Below are positions 1 to 10,578 of a stretch of 64,000 nucleotides of DNA, piece after piece. Positions within the stretch are counted from its first letter, which is position 1; each line of letters starts with the position of its first letter. Made by a program: the position numbers and the translations under genes. Origin of the DNA: an uncultured bacterium (GTDB lineage: Bacteria > Bacteroidota > Bacteroidia > Bacteroidales > Bacteroidaceae); NCBI GenBank assembly GCA_905216025.1, contig CAJMSE010000007.1, positions 81,857-145,856 of the forward strand, read 5' to 3'. The notes under the pieces were generated by a model. That model worked only from the letters and a program-made list of their open reading frames with translations, was not told the origin of the DNA and ran no database searches.

Positions 1-2
1 AA

Positions 3-83
3 ATAAAGGACTTGAATAATCCTGTATTTAAGGATATGGGAGATAAAGTCTGTGAAGATTATTGCCTTGATTTGCCATTTTAA
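3..83 (+). CDS. C-terminal fragment of an unidentified gene (cut by window edge)
   Basis: An open frame enters from the left edge and ends at TAA 81-83. The 26 visible residues end in ...KVCEDYCLDLPF. I do not recognise the family. It could be a real C-terminus or a chance frame, because only 78 coding bases are visible. Confidence 0.35.
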   Translation: MKDLNNPVFKDMGDKVCEDYCLDLPF

Positions 84-461
84 AACATAAGTATATTTTA
101 AGAACATTACTAATGCCTCCCACCTATTTCTACTTTTATCCCCCTGCCCAACATTGCATCCATACGTCCGTTATTACTATACATTCAGGTATACGCAGCG
201 GCTCAGCACCTGAACTTTTCCTATCGGATACCCGCAGATAGTATTCCACAGGCGGACACCGCTGTGCTTCCCGGAGCTGTACGGGCAACTAATCTTCCCG
301 CTATAACTTTCCCTTCCATTCATCCTACTCTTCTTACGAATCATAGCAGAATTCAAATATTAACGTGAGTTCGATGAAAATTAACTAATTTAAAAATTGG
401 TGATTAGCGATAAAAGTACTAAATTTATAATGCTGAATTACAAACAAAGAATGCGTTTCTG

Positions 462-593
462 CAAGCTGTCAAAAACTTTTTGAGGGTTAAGAAAAGCGTT
501 TTTGAGAACTGAAGAAGTGGCAGTAGACAACGGAACACTACACAGAAGTAAAACGGCACGACTGTCGGAAACAACGGAACAGACAACAACAAA
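462..593. repeat. 22-bp-period modular repeat array (six units, degenerate)
   Basis: Cutting the sequence every 22 bases from 462 aligns related units. Units 1 and 2 both end in TTTTTGA, and units at 528 and 572 both start with CAACGGAACA, exactly 44 bases apart. The first unit (AAGCTGTCAAAAAC) resembles the first unit of the arrays at 12382 and 39812. It is the weakest of the six arrays in the window. Confidence 0.45.
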
Positions 594-600
594 TAAAGGG

Positions 601-635
601 AAATAGAGGGATTTTACGGTAAATTCCCTCTATTT
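601..635. repeat. Inverted repeat, upstream copy flanking the fic gene
   Basis: Two 17-base arms (AAATAGAGGGATTTTAC and its near-complement, one mismatch) meet around a single central G at 618. The same palindrome recurs downstream of the gene at 1998-2048. It sits just before the promoter, so it could be an operator or a terminator of upstream transcription. Confidence 0.75.
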
Positions 636-660
636 TCTTTTCGTTTGACAAAAAAAATCG

Positions 661-668
661 TATATTTG
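661..668 (+). promoter_or_regulatory. Bacteroidota -7 promoter box (TATATTTG) of the fic gene
   Basis: TATATTTG matches TAnnTTTG. It lies 26 nt upstream of the ATG. A TTTG at 644-647 is closer than the usual 19-21 nt spacing, so the -33 element is uncertain. Confidence 0.6.
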
Positions 669-694
669 CAGCCTAACGGTCAATTGTCAGTAAT

Positions 695-1999
695 ATGATA
701 GAGAAGGTTCCGGAATTAAGAAAGAAAGACATGCAGGAAGCGGTAAAGCTCCTTGCAGACCAGAAGATGATGCCGCTACTGCGGAAAATAAACGACGAGT
801 ATGCCTATTGGGACAAGGTAAAGTATCTCGCGCCCGACGGAACAGACGGCAAGGTGCTGTGGCAGACGGTGAAACTGCAACGCATACTGAATGCAAAGAC
901 CGTCACGTTCGGCAGATATGTGTTCCGGTTTACAGTGACAGAGAGAATGCTTGTGCTGCTACACGAGTTCGACATGAACATGGGCGGAAACCTCGGCACG
1001 CAGAACCTGATACCCGAAGACGACAGAAACTTCTATCTCGTAAGTTCCATTATGGAGGAGGCTATTGCGTCGAGCCGTATGGAAGGAGCGTCGACGACAC
1101 GCAAAGTGGCCAAAGAAATGCTGAGAAAGCAGCAGCGCCCGAAAGACAAGGGACAGCAGATGATAGTGAACAATTACTCCACAATACGCTATCTTGCAGA
1201 GCACAGACAAGACGAATTCTCCGTGAAAAAGCTTCTCGACATACACAGACTTATATCGTCAAAGACGCTTGAGAAACCCGAAGAGGAAGGCAATATAAGG
1301 CAAGACGACAACGTTGTGGTGATTAACGATATCACGGGAGACATCGTCCACGTGCCACCACAGCACGATGAGGTGGAGCAACTGCTTGAAGAGCTATGCC
1401 ATTTTGCAAACAACGACGACCCCGACGATTTCATACACCCGATAATCAAGGGTATAATAATACACTTCATGCTTGCCTTCATCCATCCGTTTTCAGACGG
1501 AAACGGGCGCACGGCAAGGTCGCTCGTCTATTGGTATCTCATAAAAAAAGGCTACTGGCTCACGGAATATCTGTCTATATCGAGGATTATATATAAGAAC
1601 AAGAATCGATATGAAAAGACTTTCCTCTATACAGAGAACGACAACTACGACCTGTCGTATTTCATACTCTTCAATCTCGTGACGATGAAGAAGGCCTATG
1701 AAGAACTGAAATCATATCTGCAACGGAAGATAAGCGAACGAAACAGCATCACGACATTCACGCAGATAGAAGGAATAAGCCTGCGACAGTCGTATATAGT
1801 AAACATCATCAAGGACAAACCGGACAGCATCATCACGGTAAAGGAGATAGCAACGCGGTTTTCCATCACCGAGAAGACAGCGAGAACAGACCTCAGAAAT
1901 CTTGTGAAACGCGGACTGATGGAGGAGCGACCGCTGAACAACAGGACGATAGGATATATCCGTTCGGATGGTTTCTACAATATAATAGAACATAAATAG
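695..1999 (+). CDS. Fic-domain protein with C-terminal winged helix
   Basis: Fic enzymes transfer AMP or another nucleotide-derived group to hydroxyl side chains of target proteins. The catalytic loop HPFSDGNGRTAR is at residues 264-275, with the expected His, acidic and Arg positions. An inhibitory-helix motif of the form (S/T)xxxE(G/N) is seen at S126-E130-G131, on the N-terminal side as in class II Fic proteins, so activity is probably autoinhibited. Residues ~365-430 look like a winged helix-turn-helix (VKEIATRFSITEKTARTDL), which suggests DNA binding. At 434 aa it is longer than a bare Fic domain (~200 aa). It stands alone, with no antitoxin partner. The same palindrome occurs on both sides of the gene, and the downstream copy overlaps the stop codon. 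Autoregulation through these palindromes is my inference. Confidence 0.9.
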   Translation: MIEKVPELRKKDMQEAVKLLADQKMMPLLRKINDEYAYWDKVKYLAPDGTDGKVLWQTVKLQRILNAKTVTFGRYVFRFTVTERMLVLLHEFDMNMGGNLGTQNLIPEDDRNFYLVSSIMEEAIASSRMEGASTTRKVAKEMLRKQQRPKDKGQQMIVNNYSTIRYLAEHRQDEFSVKKLLDIHRLISSKTLEKPEEEGNIRQDDNVVVINDITGDIVHVPPQHDEVEQLLEELCHFANNDDPDDFIHPIIKGIIIHFMLAFIHPFSDGNGRTARSLVYWYLIKKGYWLTEYLSISRIIYKNKNRYEKTFLYTENDNYDLSYFILFNLVTMKKAYEELKSYLQRKISERNSITTFTQIEGISLRQSYIVNIIKDKPDSIITVKEIATRFSITEKTARTDLRNLVKRGLMEERPLNNRTIGYIRSDGFYNIIEHK

Positions 2000-2048
2000 A
2001 AAGGAAAATAGAGGGAATTTACGGTAAATTCCCTCTATTTTCCTTTCT
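1998..2048. repeat. Perfect 51-nt palindrome overlapping the fic stop codon
   Basis: Arms of 25 bases (1998-2022 and 2024-2048) are fully complementary around a central G at 2023. The core TAGAGGGAATTTACGGTAAA is nearly identical to the copy at 601-635. In RNA it would form a very strong hairpin and could act as a terminator between the convergent fic and mutS genes. A homologous copy upstream suggests more than a terminator. Confidence 0.85.
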
Positions 2049-2101
2049 GTTTATTATGTCTTCCGTCGGTACATGAACCACTGCGGACAGCCTGTGGCGG
2101 G

Positions 2102-4711
2102 TCATTTACCGCTCACTATCTTCTTTATCTCATTCAGTTTGTTGAGTGCCTCCACGGGCGTGAGGTTGTTGATGTCGAGTCCGAGAATCTCGTCGCGTAT
2201 CTGGCAGAGCACCGGGTCGTCAAGCTTGAAGAAGCTGAGCTGCATGCCCTCGCGGCTGCCGGCAATGGCGTCGGTAGGCTTTCCGGCCGTGCCCACCTGG
2301 GCATTGTCGGCCTCTAACTGACTGAGAATGACGTTGGCACGCTTGACGATGCTCTTCGGCATGCCCGCAATGTCGGCCACGTGTATACCGAACGAATGCT
2401 CCGAACCGCCGCGGGCGAGCTTGCGGAGAAATATCACCTTGCCGCCGGCCTCGCGCACGCTCACGTTATAGTTCTTGATGCGCGGGAAATTCTTTTCCAT
2501 CTCGTTCAGTTCGTGGTAGTGAGTGGCAAAGAGCATGCGAGCACGGGCACGCGGATTCTCGTGCATATACTCGACGATTGCCCACGCGATGCTTATTCCG
2601 TCGTACGTGCTCGTGCCACGGCCGAGCTCGTCGAAGAGCACGAGAGAGCGCGGACTGACGTTGTTGAGGATGTTGGCGGCCTCCGTCATCTCGACCATGA
2701 ACGTCGACTCGCCGAGCGATATGTTGTCCGAAGCCCCCACCCTGGTGAATATTTTGTCTACCATGCCTATGCGCGCACTCTCCGCCGGCACGAAGCATCC
2801 CACCTGGGCGAGCAGCACTATCAGGGCCGTCTGGCGCAGCAGGGCCGACTTTCCGGCCATGTTCGGACCCGTGATGATCATTATCTGCTGCCTGTCGCCG
2901 TCGAGAAGGATGTCGTTGGGCACGAAACTCTCGCCCGGAGGCAGCTGCTTCTCTATCACGGGGTGGCGTCCCTGGCGTATGTCTATTATGTCGGTAGAGT
3001 CTATCTGCGGCCTTATGTATCCGTTTTCCTCCGATGTCTTCGCGAACGAGAGCAGGCAGTCGAGGCGCGCCACGAGATTGGCGTTTATCTGTATCTGGGG
3101 TATGAACTCCTGCATAGACATTATCAGTTCGGAGAAGAGCCGCGCCTCAAGCGACAATATGCGGTCTTCGGCACCGAGAATCTTCTCTTCATACTCCTTC
3201 AGCTCCTGCGTGATGTAGCGCTCGGCATTGGCCAGCGTCTGCTTGCGCACCCATCCTTCCGGCACGCGCTCCTTGTGGGTGTTGCGCACTTCGAGGTAGT
3301 AGCCGAACACGTTGTTATATCCTATCTTCAGGCTCGATATGCCGGTGGCCTCCGTCTCGCGCTCCTGTATCTTCAGCAGGTAGTCCTTTCCGCTGTATGC
3401 GATGCTGCGCAGCTCGTCGAGCTCGCTGTTGACGCCGCTCCGGATGACGCCTCCCTTGCCCACGAGCTGCGGCGCGTCCGGCTCGATCTCGCGCTCGATC
3501 CTGTCTCGCAGCGACTCGCAGAGGTTGAGCTGCTCCCCTACCCGCTTCAGGCTCTCGTTGCCGGCGCTCAGGCATGCGGCCTTCACCGGCTGCAGGGCCT
3601 GCAGCGCTATCTTCAGCTGTACCACCTCGCGGGGCGACACCCGGCCAACGGCCACCTTCGACATGATGCGCTCGAGGTCGCCCATGCGGTGCAGCTGCTC
3701 GTCTACGCAGCGGCGGAATTCGGGCTCGCGGAAGAAACAGTCTACCGCGTCGAGGCGCTCACGCACTGGCTTCTCGTCCTTCAGCGGGAAGAGCAGCCAG
3801 CGCCGCATCATGCGGCTGCCCATCGGCGACACCGTCTTGTCTATCACGTCGAGCAGCGACGAGCCGTCTTCCTGCATCGGCTGGAGCAGTTCGAGGCTGC
3901 GGATGGTGAACTTGTCGAGCCGCACATAGCGCTCCTCCTCTATCCGCGCTATGGCGGTGATGTGACCTATCTGGGTGTGCTGCGTCATCTCGAGATACTG
4001 GAGGATGGCTCCCGCGGCAATGACGCCACTCTCGAGATGGTCTACGCCGAAGCCCTTGAGGTTCTTGACGCCGAAATGGCGCAGCAGTTTCTGCCGCGCG
4101 CTCTGGTCCGTGAACACCCAGTCGTCGAGCTCGAAGGTGAAGAAACGGTTGCTGAAGTAGTGTTCGAAGTCCTTTTTACGTCCGCGGTCGAAAAGCACTT
4201 CCTTCGGCGAGAAGTTCCCGAGAAGTTTCTCCACGTAGTCGTAAGTGCCCTGTCCGGTGAGAAACTCTCCCGTGGAGATATCGAGAAAGGCCACGCCGCA
4301 TGCCGCCTTGCCGAAGTGTATGGCGGCAAGGAAGTTGTTTTCCTTATAGTTAAGCACGTTGTCGGCCATGGCGACGCCCGGCGTGACGAGCTCGGTGATG
4401 CCGCGCTTGACGAGTTTTTTCGTCAGTTTCGGGTCTTCCAGCTGGTCGCAGATGGCCACGCGCTTGCCCGCACGGACCAGTTTCGGCAGGTACGTGTCGA
4501 GGGCATGGTGCGGAAATCCGGCCATCTCGGTGCCGCCGTTGCTACGCCGCGTGAGCGTGATGCCGAGTATCTGTGATGCCGTGACGGCGTCCTCGCAGTA
4601 TGTTTCGTAGAAATCGCCGCAACGGAAGAGCAGTACTGCATCGGGATGCTTCGCCTTAAGGTCGAAAAACTGCTTCATCATCGGGGTCAATTCCTTATCT
4701 TTCTTAGTCAT
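2102..4711 (-). CDS. mutS: DNA mismatch repair protein MutS
   Basis: MutS recognises base mismatches and small loops and recruits MutL. The mismatch-contacting F-x-E motif is at F34-Y35-E36 (GDFYE). The ABC-type ATPase has Walker A GPNMAGKS at residues 615-622, Walker B (SLVLFDE) near 690 and a following GRGTS loop. ATHYHEL is the His switch. A clamp-binding QLSFF motif lies at 824-828. Length 869 aa is normal for the family, so the protein is complete. It is transcribed alone and divergently from leuS, from a promoter at 4734-4764. Long open frames on the opposite strand are codon-bias shadows. Confidence 0.97.
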   Translation of the reverse strand: MTKKDKELTPMMKQFFDLKAKHPDAVLLFRCGDFYETYCEDAVTASQILGITLTRRSNGGTEMAGFPHHALDTYLPKLVRAGKRVAICDQLEDPKLTKKLVKRGITELVTPGVAMADNVLNYKENNFLAAIHFGKAACGVAFLDISTGEFLTGQGTYDYVEKLLGNFSPKEVLFDRGRKKDFEHYFSNRFFTFELDDWVFTDQSARQKLLRHFGVKNLKGFGVDHLESGVIAAGAILQYLEMTQHTQIGHITAIARIEEERYVRLDKFTIRSLELLQPMQEDGSSLLDVIDKTVSPMGSRMMRRWLLFPLKDEKPVRERLDAVDCFFREPEFRRCVDEQLHRMGDLERIMSKVAVGRVSPREVVQLKIALQALQPVKAACLSAGNESLKRVGEQLNLCESLRDRIEREIEPDAPQLVGKGGVIRSGVNSELDELRSIAYSGKDYLLKIQERETEATGISSLKIGYNNVFGYYLEVRNTHKERVPEGWVRKQTLANAERYITQELKEYEEKILGAEDRILSLEARLFSELIMSMQEFIPQIQINANLVARLDCLLSFAKTSEENGYIRPQIDSTDIIDIRQGRHPVIEKQLPPGESFVPNDILLDGDRQQIMIITGPNMAGKSALLRQTALIVLLAQVGCFVPAESARIGMVDKIFTRVGASDNISLGESTFMVEMTEAANILNNVSPRSLVLFDELGRGTSTYDGISIAWAIVEYMHENPRARARMLFATHYHELNEMEKNFPRIKNYNVSVREAGGKVIFLRKLARGGSEHSFGIHVADIAGMPKSIVKRANVILSQLEADNAQVGTAGKPTDAIAGSREGMQLSFFKLDDPVLCQIRDEILGLDINNLTPVEALNKLNEIKKIVSGK

Positions 4712-4733
4712 AAAAACCTCTGTATTTTAGATG

Positions 4734-4764
4734 CAAAGATACGGCAAAAGGAGTTAAAAACAAA
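4734..4764 (-). promoter_or_regulatory. mutS promoter
   Basis: On the minus strand TTTG (4764-4761), 19 nt, then TATCTTTG (4741-4734): a full Bacteroidota -33/-7 promoter. The -7 box is 22 nt from the mutS ATG. Confidence 0.75.
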
Positions 4765-4849
4765 ATATAAAGGGGCTTTTTCCCCCTTAACTGCACCCTC
4801 TGCAAGCCGCTGCCGTGCCTGCCGCAGGCCAACAAAACAACCCGTTTAT

Positions 4850-4880
4850 TTTGTTATTATTCGCGTTTTAGTTATCTTTG
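4850..4880 (+). promoter_or_regulatory. leuS promoter
   Basis: TTTG (4850-4853), 19 nt, TATCTTTG (4873-4880). It lies back to back with the mutS promoter, 85 bases apart, and predicts a leader of about 35 nt. Confidence 0.75.
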
Positions 4881-4922
4881 CACCTTAATAATAAGGTGAA
4901 AGAAAACAATATAAGCATAACA

Positions 4923-7808
4923 ATGGAATACAATTTCAGGGAAATAGAGAAGAAATGGCAGCAGAGATGGGTGGAGCAAGGCACCTACAAAGTGGCCGAA
5001 GACAAGGACAAGGAGAAATTCTACGTGCTCAACATGTTCCCCTACCCCTCGGGAGCAGGACTTCATGTGGGCCATCCGCTCGGATACATAGCGTCTGACA
5101 TCTATGCACGCTACAAGCGCCTGAAGGGCTTTAACGTGCTCAACCCGATGGGATACGATGCCTACGGACTGCCCGCGGAGCAGTATGCCATACAGACCGG
5201 ACAGCATCCGGCCGTGACAACGGAAACCAATATCAAGCGCTACCGCGAGCAGCTCGACAAGATAGGGTTCTCGTTCGACTGGAGCAGGGAAATCCGCACC
5301 TGCGACCCTGAATACTACCACTGGACCCAGTGGGCATTCCAAAAGATGTTCAACAGCTACTACTGCAACGACAGCGGTAAGGCGCGGCCCATCCAGGAGC
5401 TCATCGACGCCTTCCCGAAGTACGGCAGCGAGGGCCTGAACGCCGCATGCTCCGAAGAGCTGCGCTTCACCGCCGAAGAGTGGAACGCCATGAGCGAGAA
5501 AGAGCAGCAGGAGGTACTGATGAACTACCGCATAGCCTATCTGGGCGAGACGATGGTCAACTGGTGTCCGCAATTAGGCACTGTGCTGGCCAACGACGAG
5601 GTCGTCGACGGCGTGTCGGAGCGCGGCGGCTATCCCGTGGTGCAGAAGAAGATGCGCCAGTGGTGCCTGCGCGTGTCGGCATACGCACAGCGTCTGCTCG
5701 ACGGACTGGACAATATAGACTGGACCGACTCGCTGAAAGAGACGCAGAAGAACTGGATAGGACGTTCCGAAGGTACGGAGATGTGGTTTAATATTGCAGC
5801 CCCCGAAGGACAAAGCGAGGACGGTTTCACCATCTTCACCACCCGCGCCGACACCATTTTCGGCGTCACGTTCATGGTGCTTGCCCCTGAGAGTGAACTC
5901 GTTGACCGCCTGACGACGCCTGAACAGCGCGCCGCAGTGGACGAATATATAGCTTATGTGAAGAAGCGCACCGAGCGCGACCGCATCAGCGACCACCGCG
6001 TGACGGGCGTGTTCTCAGGCTCATACGCCATCAACCCCTTCACGGGAGACAAGATTCCGGTATGGATATCGGAGTATGTGCTTGCCGGATACGGCACGGG
6101 CGCCATCATGGCAGTGCCTGCGCACGACTCGCGCGACTATGCTTTCGCAAAGCATTTCGGCCTGCCCATCATCCCGTTGATAGAGGGTGCCGACGTCAGC
6201 GAGCAGAGTTTTGATGCCAAAGAGGGTATAGTTATTAACTCACCGGCATCCTCTTCATCCCCCCTTGGGGGGAGTGAGGGGGGCTTCTCCCTCAACGGCC
6301 TTACCGTCAAGGAGGCCGTCGCCGCCACGAAGAAGTATGTCACCGAGCACGGCATCGGCCGCGTGAAGGTCAACTACCGCCTGCGCGACGCCATATTCTC
6401 GCGTCAGCGCTACTGGGGCGAACCGTTCCCAGTATACTATAAGGACGGCATGCCCTACATGATACCCGAAGAGTGCCTGCCGCTCGAACTGCCCGAGGTG
6501 GCCAAGTTCCTGCCCACGGAGACGGGAGAGCCGCCGCTCGGCCACGCCACACGGTGGGCATGGGACACGAAAGAGAATAGGGTGGTGGACAACTCGCTCA
6601 TCGACGGCATCACCGTCTTCCCGCTCGAGCTCAACACCATGCCCGGATTCGCAGGCTCGTCGGCATACTATCTGCGCTATATGGACCCGCACAACGGCGA
6701 GGCTCTCGTCGGAAAGGAAGCCGACGGATACTGGAAGAACGTCGACCTGTACGTCGGCGGCACGGAGCACGCCACCGGACACCTTATCTATTCACGCTTC
6801 TGGAACAAGTTTCTGTTCGACTGCGGATACTCCTGCAAGGAGGAACCGTTTGAGAAACTCGTCAACCAGGGTATGATACAGGGCCGCAGCAACTTCGTAT
6901 ATAGAATCAATAGGCAGGCCCATGATGAGGGGGGCTCACCCGTTTTCGTCTCATTAGGTCTCAAAGACCAGTACGACACCACGCCGATACACGTCGACGT
7001 GAACATCGTCAGCGGCGACGTACTCGACATTGAGGCGTTCAAGGCATGGCGGCCGGAATATAACGATGCCGAGTTCATCCTCGAAGACGGCAAGTATGTG
7101 TGCGGCTGGGCCGTGGAGAAGATGTCCAAGTCGATGTATAACGTGGTCAATCCGGACATGATTGTCGAGAAGTACGGCGCCGATACGCTGCGTCTCTACG
7201 AGATGTTCCTCGGCCCGGTAGAGCAGAGCAAGCCGTGGGATACCAACGGAATAGACGGCTGCCACCGCTTCCTCAAGAAGTTCTGGGGCCTGTTCTATGC
7301 CAAGGGAGCCGACACGATAGACTTCAACGACGAGCCGGCAACGCCCGAGCAGCTCAAGTCCGTGCACAAACTGATAAAGAAAGTGACGCAGGACATCGAG
7401 CATTTCAGCTACAACACGAGCATCTCGGCCTTCATGATATGCGTCAACGAACTGTCGCAGCTCAAGTGCCGCAACCGCAGCCTCATGCAGAGCCTTGCCG
7501 TTCTGATAGCCCCGTTCGCTCCGCACATAGCCGAAGAGCTGTGGAGCGCCCTCGGAGGAGAGGGCAGCGTGTGCGACGCAAGCTGGCCGGAATACGACGA
7601 GAAGTATCTCGTGGAGACGTCGGTGAAGCTCGGCGTGGCCTTCAACGGCAAGTGCCGCTTCGACATGGAGTTCGCGGCCGATGCCGACAATAAGACCATC
7701 GAGGCCGCAGTGCTCGCCGACGGACGCTCTGCCAAGTACATGGAAGGCAAGCAGGTGATGAAGGTCATCGTCGTTCCGAAGCGTATGGTGAATGTAGTCA
7801 TCAAGTAA
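4923..7808 (+). CDS. leuS: Leucyl-tRNA synthetase
   Basis: Charges tRNA-Leu with leucine. The HIGH-like motif is at 48-51 (HVGH in [13 protein letters not shown]) and KMSKS at 733-737. A CP1 editing domain lies between them. I chose ATG 4923 because it is downstream of the promoter and begins with the family's [13 protein letters not shown]. The frame extends 15 codons upstream, but that would overlap the -7 box. The length is 961 aa. Residues ~444-457 ([14 protein letters not shown]) are encoded by a copy of a G-rich hairpin repeat that is otherwise intergenic in this window (6259-6284). The copy keeps the frame and adds a flexible Ser/Gly loop to the protein. The rdgB-like gene starts 4 nt downstream, so the two are co-transcribed. 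Confidence 0.97.
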   Translation: MEYNFREIEKKWQQRWVEQGTYKVAEDKDKEKFYVLNMFPYPSGAGLHVGHPLGYIASDIYARYKRLKGFNVLNPMGYDAYGLPAEQYAIQTGQHPAVTTETNIKRYREQLDKIGFSFDWSREIRTCDPEYYHWTQWAFQKMFNSYYCNDSGKARPIQELIDAFPKYGSEGLNAACSEELRFTAEEWNAMSEKEQQEVLMNYRIAYLGETMVNWCPQLGTVLANDEVVDGVSERGGYPVVQKKMRQWCLRVSAYAQRLLDGLDNIDWTDSLKETQKNWIGRSEGTEMWFNIAAPEGQSEDGFTIFTTRADTIFGVTFMVLAPESELVDRLTTPEQRAAVDEYIAYVKKRTERDRISDHRVTGVFSGSYAINPFTGDKIPVWISEYVLAGYGTGAIMAVPAHDSRDYAFAKHFGLPIIPLIEGADVSEQSFDAKEGIVINSPASSSSPLGGSEGGFSLNGLTVKEAVAATKKYVTEHGIGRVKVNYRLRDAIFSRQRYWGEPFPVYYKDGMPYMIPEECLPLELPEVAKFLPTETGEPPLGHATRWAWDTKENRVVDNSLIDGITVFPLELNTMPGFAGSSAYYLRYMDPHNGEALVGKEADGYWKNVDLYVGGTEHATGHLIYSRFWNKFLFDCGYSCKEEPFEKLVNQGMIQGRSNFVYRINRQAHDEGGSPVFVSLGLKDQYDTTPIHVDVNIVSGDVLDIEAFKAWRPEYNDAEFILEDGKYVCGWAVEKMSKSMYNVVNPDMIVEKYGADTLRLYEMFLGPVEQSKPWDTNGIDGCHRFLKKFWGLFYAKGADTIDFNDEPATPEQLKSVHKLIKKVTQDIEHFSYNTSISAFMICVNELSQLKCRNRSLMQSLAVLIAPFAPHIAEELWSALGGEGSVCDASWPEYDEKYLVETSVKLGVAFNGKCRFDMEFAADADNKTIEAAVLADGRSAKYMEGKQVMKVIVVPKRMVNVVIK
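6259..6284 (+). repeat. G-rich hairpin repeat inside leuS
   Basis: CCCCCCTTGGGG followed by GAGTGAGGGGGGC matches the pattern (CCCC-TT-GGGG then a short spacer and a G run) of the intergenic elements near 39750, 53014, 60325, 60466 and 63910. Here it lies in frame inside a coding sequence. Confidence 0.7.
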
Positions 7809-7812
7809 TGGC

Positions 7813-8409
7813 ATGAAGATAGTATTTGCAACGAACAACAGTCATAAGCTCGCCGAGATACGGAGCATTCTCGGCGAGTCTTTCGAGATACTCTCGCTTA
7901 AAGACATCGGCTGCGACGCCGACATCCCAGAGACGGGCAAGACACTTGAGGAGAACGCCATGCAGAAGGCCTCATACATCTTCAGCCGCTACGGAATGAG
8001 CGTCTTTGCCGACGATACGGGTCTTGAGGTGGATGCCCTCAGCGGTGCGCCGGGAGTGTACAGCGCGCGCTATGCGGGCGGCGACGGGCACGACAGCGAG
8101 GCCAACATGGCCAAACTTCTTGCCGAATTAGGAGAAAATAACAATCGCAAGGCACGATTCCGCACTGTTATCGCGTTAATAATGACAGACGGCAACGGAC
8201 ACGAGACCGTAAGGAAAGAGTTTGAAGGGATAGTCAACGGAGAGATAATACGCGAGAGAAGGGGAGGGGAGGGCTTCGGCTACGACCCCATCTTCAGTCC
8301 CGAAGGCTACGGAAAGACATTCGCCGAACTCGGAACAGAGATAAAAAACAGGATAAGCCACAGGGCGAAGGCAGTGGAACAGCTGACCGGATACCTCGGC
8401 ACCATCTGA
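7813..8409 (+). CDS. rdgB: dITP/XTP pyrophosphatase (HAM1/RdgB family)
   Basis: Hydrolyses non-canonical purine triphosphates (dITP, XTP) to monophosphates, cleaning the nucleotide pool. The N-terminus [16 protein letters not shown] is the family's phosphate-binding T/SxNxxK motif. [30 protein letters not shown] and the C-terminal ISHRAKA are all characteristic. At 198 aa it is full length. It starts 4 nt after leuS, a tight operon. A GC-rich hairpin followed by a T-rich stretch (8416-8469) lies behind it. Confidence 0.95.
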   Translation: MKIVFATNNSHKLAEIRSILGESFEILSLKDIGCDADIPETGKTLEENAMQKASYIFSRYGMSVFADDTGLEVDALSGAPGVYSARYAGGDGHDSEANMAKLLAELGENNNRKARFRTVIALIMTDGNGHETVRKEFEGIVNGEIIRERRGGEGFGYDPIFSPEGYGKTFAELGTEIKNRISHRAKAVEQLTGYLGTI

Positions 8410-8415
8410 CATAAG

Positions 8416-8469
8416 GCAGCCGTTTGCAGCCATTCCGTAAGGATGCCTGCATGCGGCTGCTTTCTTTTC
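8416..8469 (+). terminator. Hairpin with T-rich tail after the rdgB gene
   Basis: GCAGCCG (8416-8422) pairs with CGGCTGC (8454-8460), with partial pairing inside the long loop, followed by TTTCTTTTC. It looks like an imperfect intrinsic terminator or attenuator before porZ. Confidence 0.5.
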
Positions 8470-8493
8470 AGCATCACAATACATTATTATAAT

Positions 8494-10560
8494 ATGAAGA
8501 GAATCATCACCGCAACAGTATTTTGCCTTGCCGGGGCGCTCTCATGCCTCTTCGGCGGCATGTCCGGACATGGCGGCGCGCAGGCCGCCATAGGCACGTG
8601 GAAGACATACATGGCATATCACGACATACAGCAGATAGTGCAGGCGGGAGATGATGTGTTCGTAAGGGCATCCGATAACCTCTACTCTTACAACCAGAAT
8701 GACATGTCGGTGACAACCTACGACCGCACCAACGGACTCAGCGACGTGGGCATAACGCATATCGCATGGTCGAAGGCGGCGCGCCGCCTGATTGCCGTAT
8801 ACGCCAACAGCAACATCGATCTCGTCACCGCCGGCGGCGACATCACCAACATTCCGGACCTCTACAACAAGTCGATGATGGAAGACAAGACCGTCAACGA
8901 CATCTTCATATACGGCCGTTTCGCCTTTCTCGCCACCAATTTCGGAGTGGTGAAGGTAGACGTCGGCAGGGCCGAGATAAGCGAGTCGTACAACATCCAC
9001 AGCCTGAACATAAAGAGCGTGGCCGTCAGCGGAAACACCATATACGCCATGCGTACGGACAATATCGTCATGGCGGGCTCGATGAACGACAACCTTATCG
9101 ACCGCAACAACTGGCGGATAACAGACAGTTACGACCCCGCCATCTTCGTAAAAGACAACAGCGACTACGACAGACTGTTCCCGACGGTGAGCCGCCTGAA
9201 CCCCGGCGGTCCGCGATACAACCGCTTCTACGAGATGAAGATAAGGGACGGACGGCTCTTCACCACAGGCGGGCACTACTCGGTGCTCATCGACATGCTC
9301 TATCCCGGCACCGTGCAGGTGCTCGACGGCGGCGACTGGACGATATATGAAGACCGTATCGACACTATCACGGGTCACTCGTATGCCGACGTGACATGCA
9401 TAGACATCGACCCGAACGATATAGGACACGTCTTCGCAGGCAGCCGCACAGGACTCTATGAGTTTCAGAACGGACGCCTCGTGAGGTACTACAACAGCCG
9501 TAACAGTCCGCTGAGACCGGCCACGACGCACGGCAGCAACATACTTCTCGACGACAACTACCTGCTCATCAACGGCATAAAGTTCGACCGAGAGGGAAAT
9601 CTCTGGATATTCAACGGTGAGGCAAAGGATGCCAACCGCTTCGTGATAATGAAGGGAACGGCAACCATGCAGAACAAGTACACAAGCCTGCTGAACGGCA
9701 CCGACTACAGTTTCGACCTGATGCGGAGGTGCATCCTCGACAGCCGCGGCCTTATATGGCTCGTCAACGACAACTACCGCCGCCCGGCACTGATATGCAT
9801 GCAGCCCGACAACGAGGCCATAAAGATATACACATCGTTTGTCAACCAGGACGGCACGCGCTATGAACCGAAGAACGTGCACTGCGTCACCGAAGACCTC
9901 AACGGCGACCTTTGGGTGGGCACGTCGGCCGGACTCTTCGTCGTCCGTGCATCTGAGATAGGGCAGGAGAGCGTCACCTTCGAGCAGGTGAAGGTTCCGC
10001 GCAACGACGGTACCAACCTCGCCGATTATCTCATGACAGGCGTAGACATCAGCGCGATAGCCGTCGACGGTGCCGGAAGGAAGTGGATAGGGACGACGGA
10101 CAACGGAGTGTATCTCATCAGTGCCGACGACATGGTACAGGAAAGCCACTTCACCAAGCTCAACAGCAAGCTACTTTCCGACTTTATAAACGATATAGCT
10201 ATAGACAACGCCACGGGCGAGGTGTTCATCTCCACCGACGAGGGTCTCTGCTCGTACATGAGCGACGCCACGGGAGCAGCCGAATCGATGGAAAAGGACG
10301 ACGTATACGCATATCCCAACCCCGTAGGGCCTGACTATAACGGACTGATAACCGTCGTAGGACTTACTCTCAACGCAGACATAAAGATTGCCACGGCCAA
10401 CGGCCACGTGGTCGCGGCAGGCCGCAGCACCGGCGGCTCGTTCACATGGGACGGACGCGACAAGGACGGACGCCGCGTGGCATCAGGTGTGTATAACGTC
10501 ATCACAGCAACATCAGACGGCAAGAAAGGGACTGTCTGCAAGATTGCGATTGTCAACTGA
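8494..10560 (+). CDS. porZ: PorZ-like type IX secretion protein (beta-propeller, T9SS tail)
   Basis: A 688-residue exported protein. In Porphyromonas gingivalis PorZ sits on the cell surface and helps the PorU sortase attach T9SS cargo to A-LPS. Visible here: a signal peptide from MKRIITATVFCLAGALSCLFGG; repeated blades with two-component-regulator-propeller motifs (DLNGDLWVGTSAGLFV, GRKWIGTTDNGVYLIS, GLCSYMS); and a C-terminal immunoglobulin-like tail with FxWDGRDxxGRxVASGVY, the type A T9SS sorting-domain pattern. I chose ATG 8494 because it opens the signal peptide, while the frame extends 17 codons upstream without one. PorZ itself is a call by domain layout, not by full alignment. Confidence 0.8.
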   Translation: MKRIITATVFCLAGALSCLFGGMSGHGGAQAAIGTWKTYMAYHDIQQIVQAGDDVFVRASDNLYSYNQNDMSVTTYDRTNGLSDVGITHIAWSKAARRLIAVYANSNIDLVTAGGDITNIPDLYNKSMMEDKTVNDIFIYGRFAFLATNFGVVKVDVGRAEISESYNIHSLNIKSVAVSGNTIYAMRTDNIVMAGSMNDNLIDRNNWRITDSYDPAIFVKDNSDYDRLFPTVSRLNPGGPRYNRFYEMKIRDGRLFTTGGHYSVLIDMLYPGTVQVLDGGDWTIYEDRIDTITGHSYADVTCIDIDPNDIGHVFAGSRTGLYEFQNGRLVRYYNSRNSPLRPATTHGSNILLDDNYLLINGIKFDREGNLWIFNGEAKDANRFVIMKGTATMQNKYTSLLNGTDYSFDLMRRCILDSRGLIWLVNDNYRRPALICMQPDNEAIKIYTSFVNQDGTRYEPKNVHCVTEDLNGDLWVGTSAGLFVVRASEIGQESVTFEQVKVPRNDGTNLADYLMTGVDISAIAVDGAGRKWIGTTDNGVYLISADDMVQESHFTKLNSKLLSDFINDIAIDNATGEVFISTDEGLCSYMSDATGAAESMEKDDVYAYPNPVGPDYNGLITVVGLTLNADIKIATANGHVVAAGRSTGGSFTWDGRDKDGRRVASGVYNVITATSDGKKGTVCKIAIVN

Positions 10561-10578
10561 CAGTATCTTATATTACTT

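Larger units (their letters stand above)
84..694. other. Gene-free stretch upstream of the fic gene
   Basis: No supportable gene. 84-160 is AT-rich. 160-330 is a GC-richer island that reads like degraded coding sequence on the minus strand (short stop-interrupted frames) and may be a remnant of a mobile region, but I cannot name it. 462-593 shows a 22-bp periodicity (separate entry), 601-635 is an inverted repeat, and 661-668 is the -7 promoter box of the next gene. Confidence 0.5.

Noticed and set aside
2381..4576. 731-aa open frame opposite mutS
   Set aside because: Composition is the mirror of a GC-biased codon pattern, no domain is recognisable, and mutS on the other strand is complete.
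8542..10149. 535-aa open frame opposite porZ
   Set aside because: Antisense shadow of the propeller gene; low-complexity Val/Tyr/His composition.
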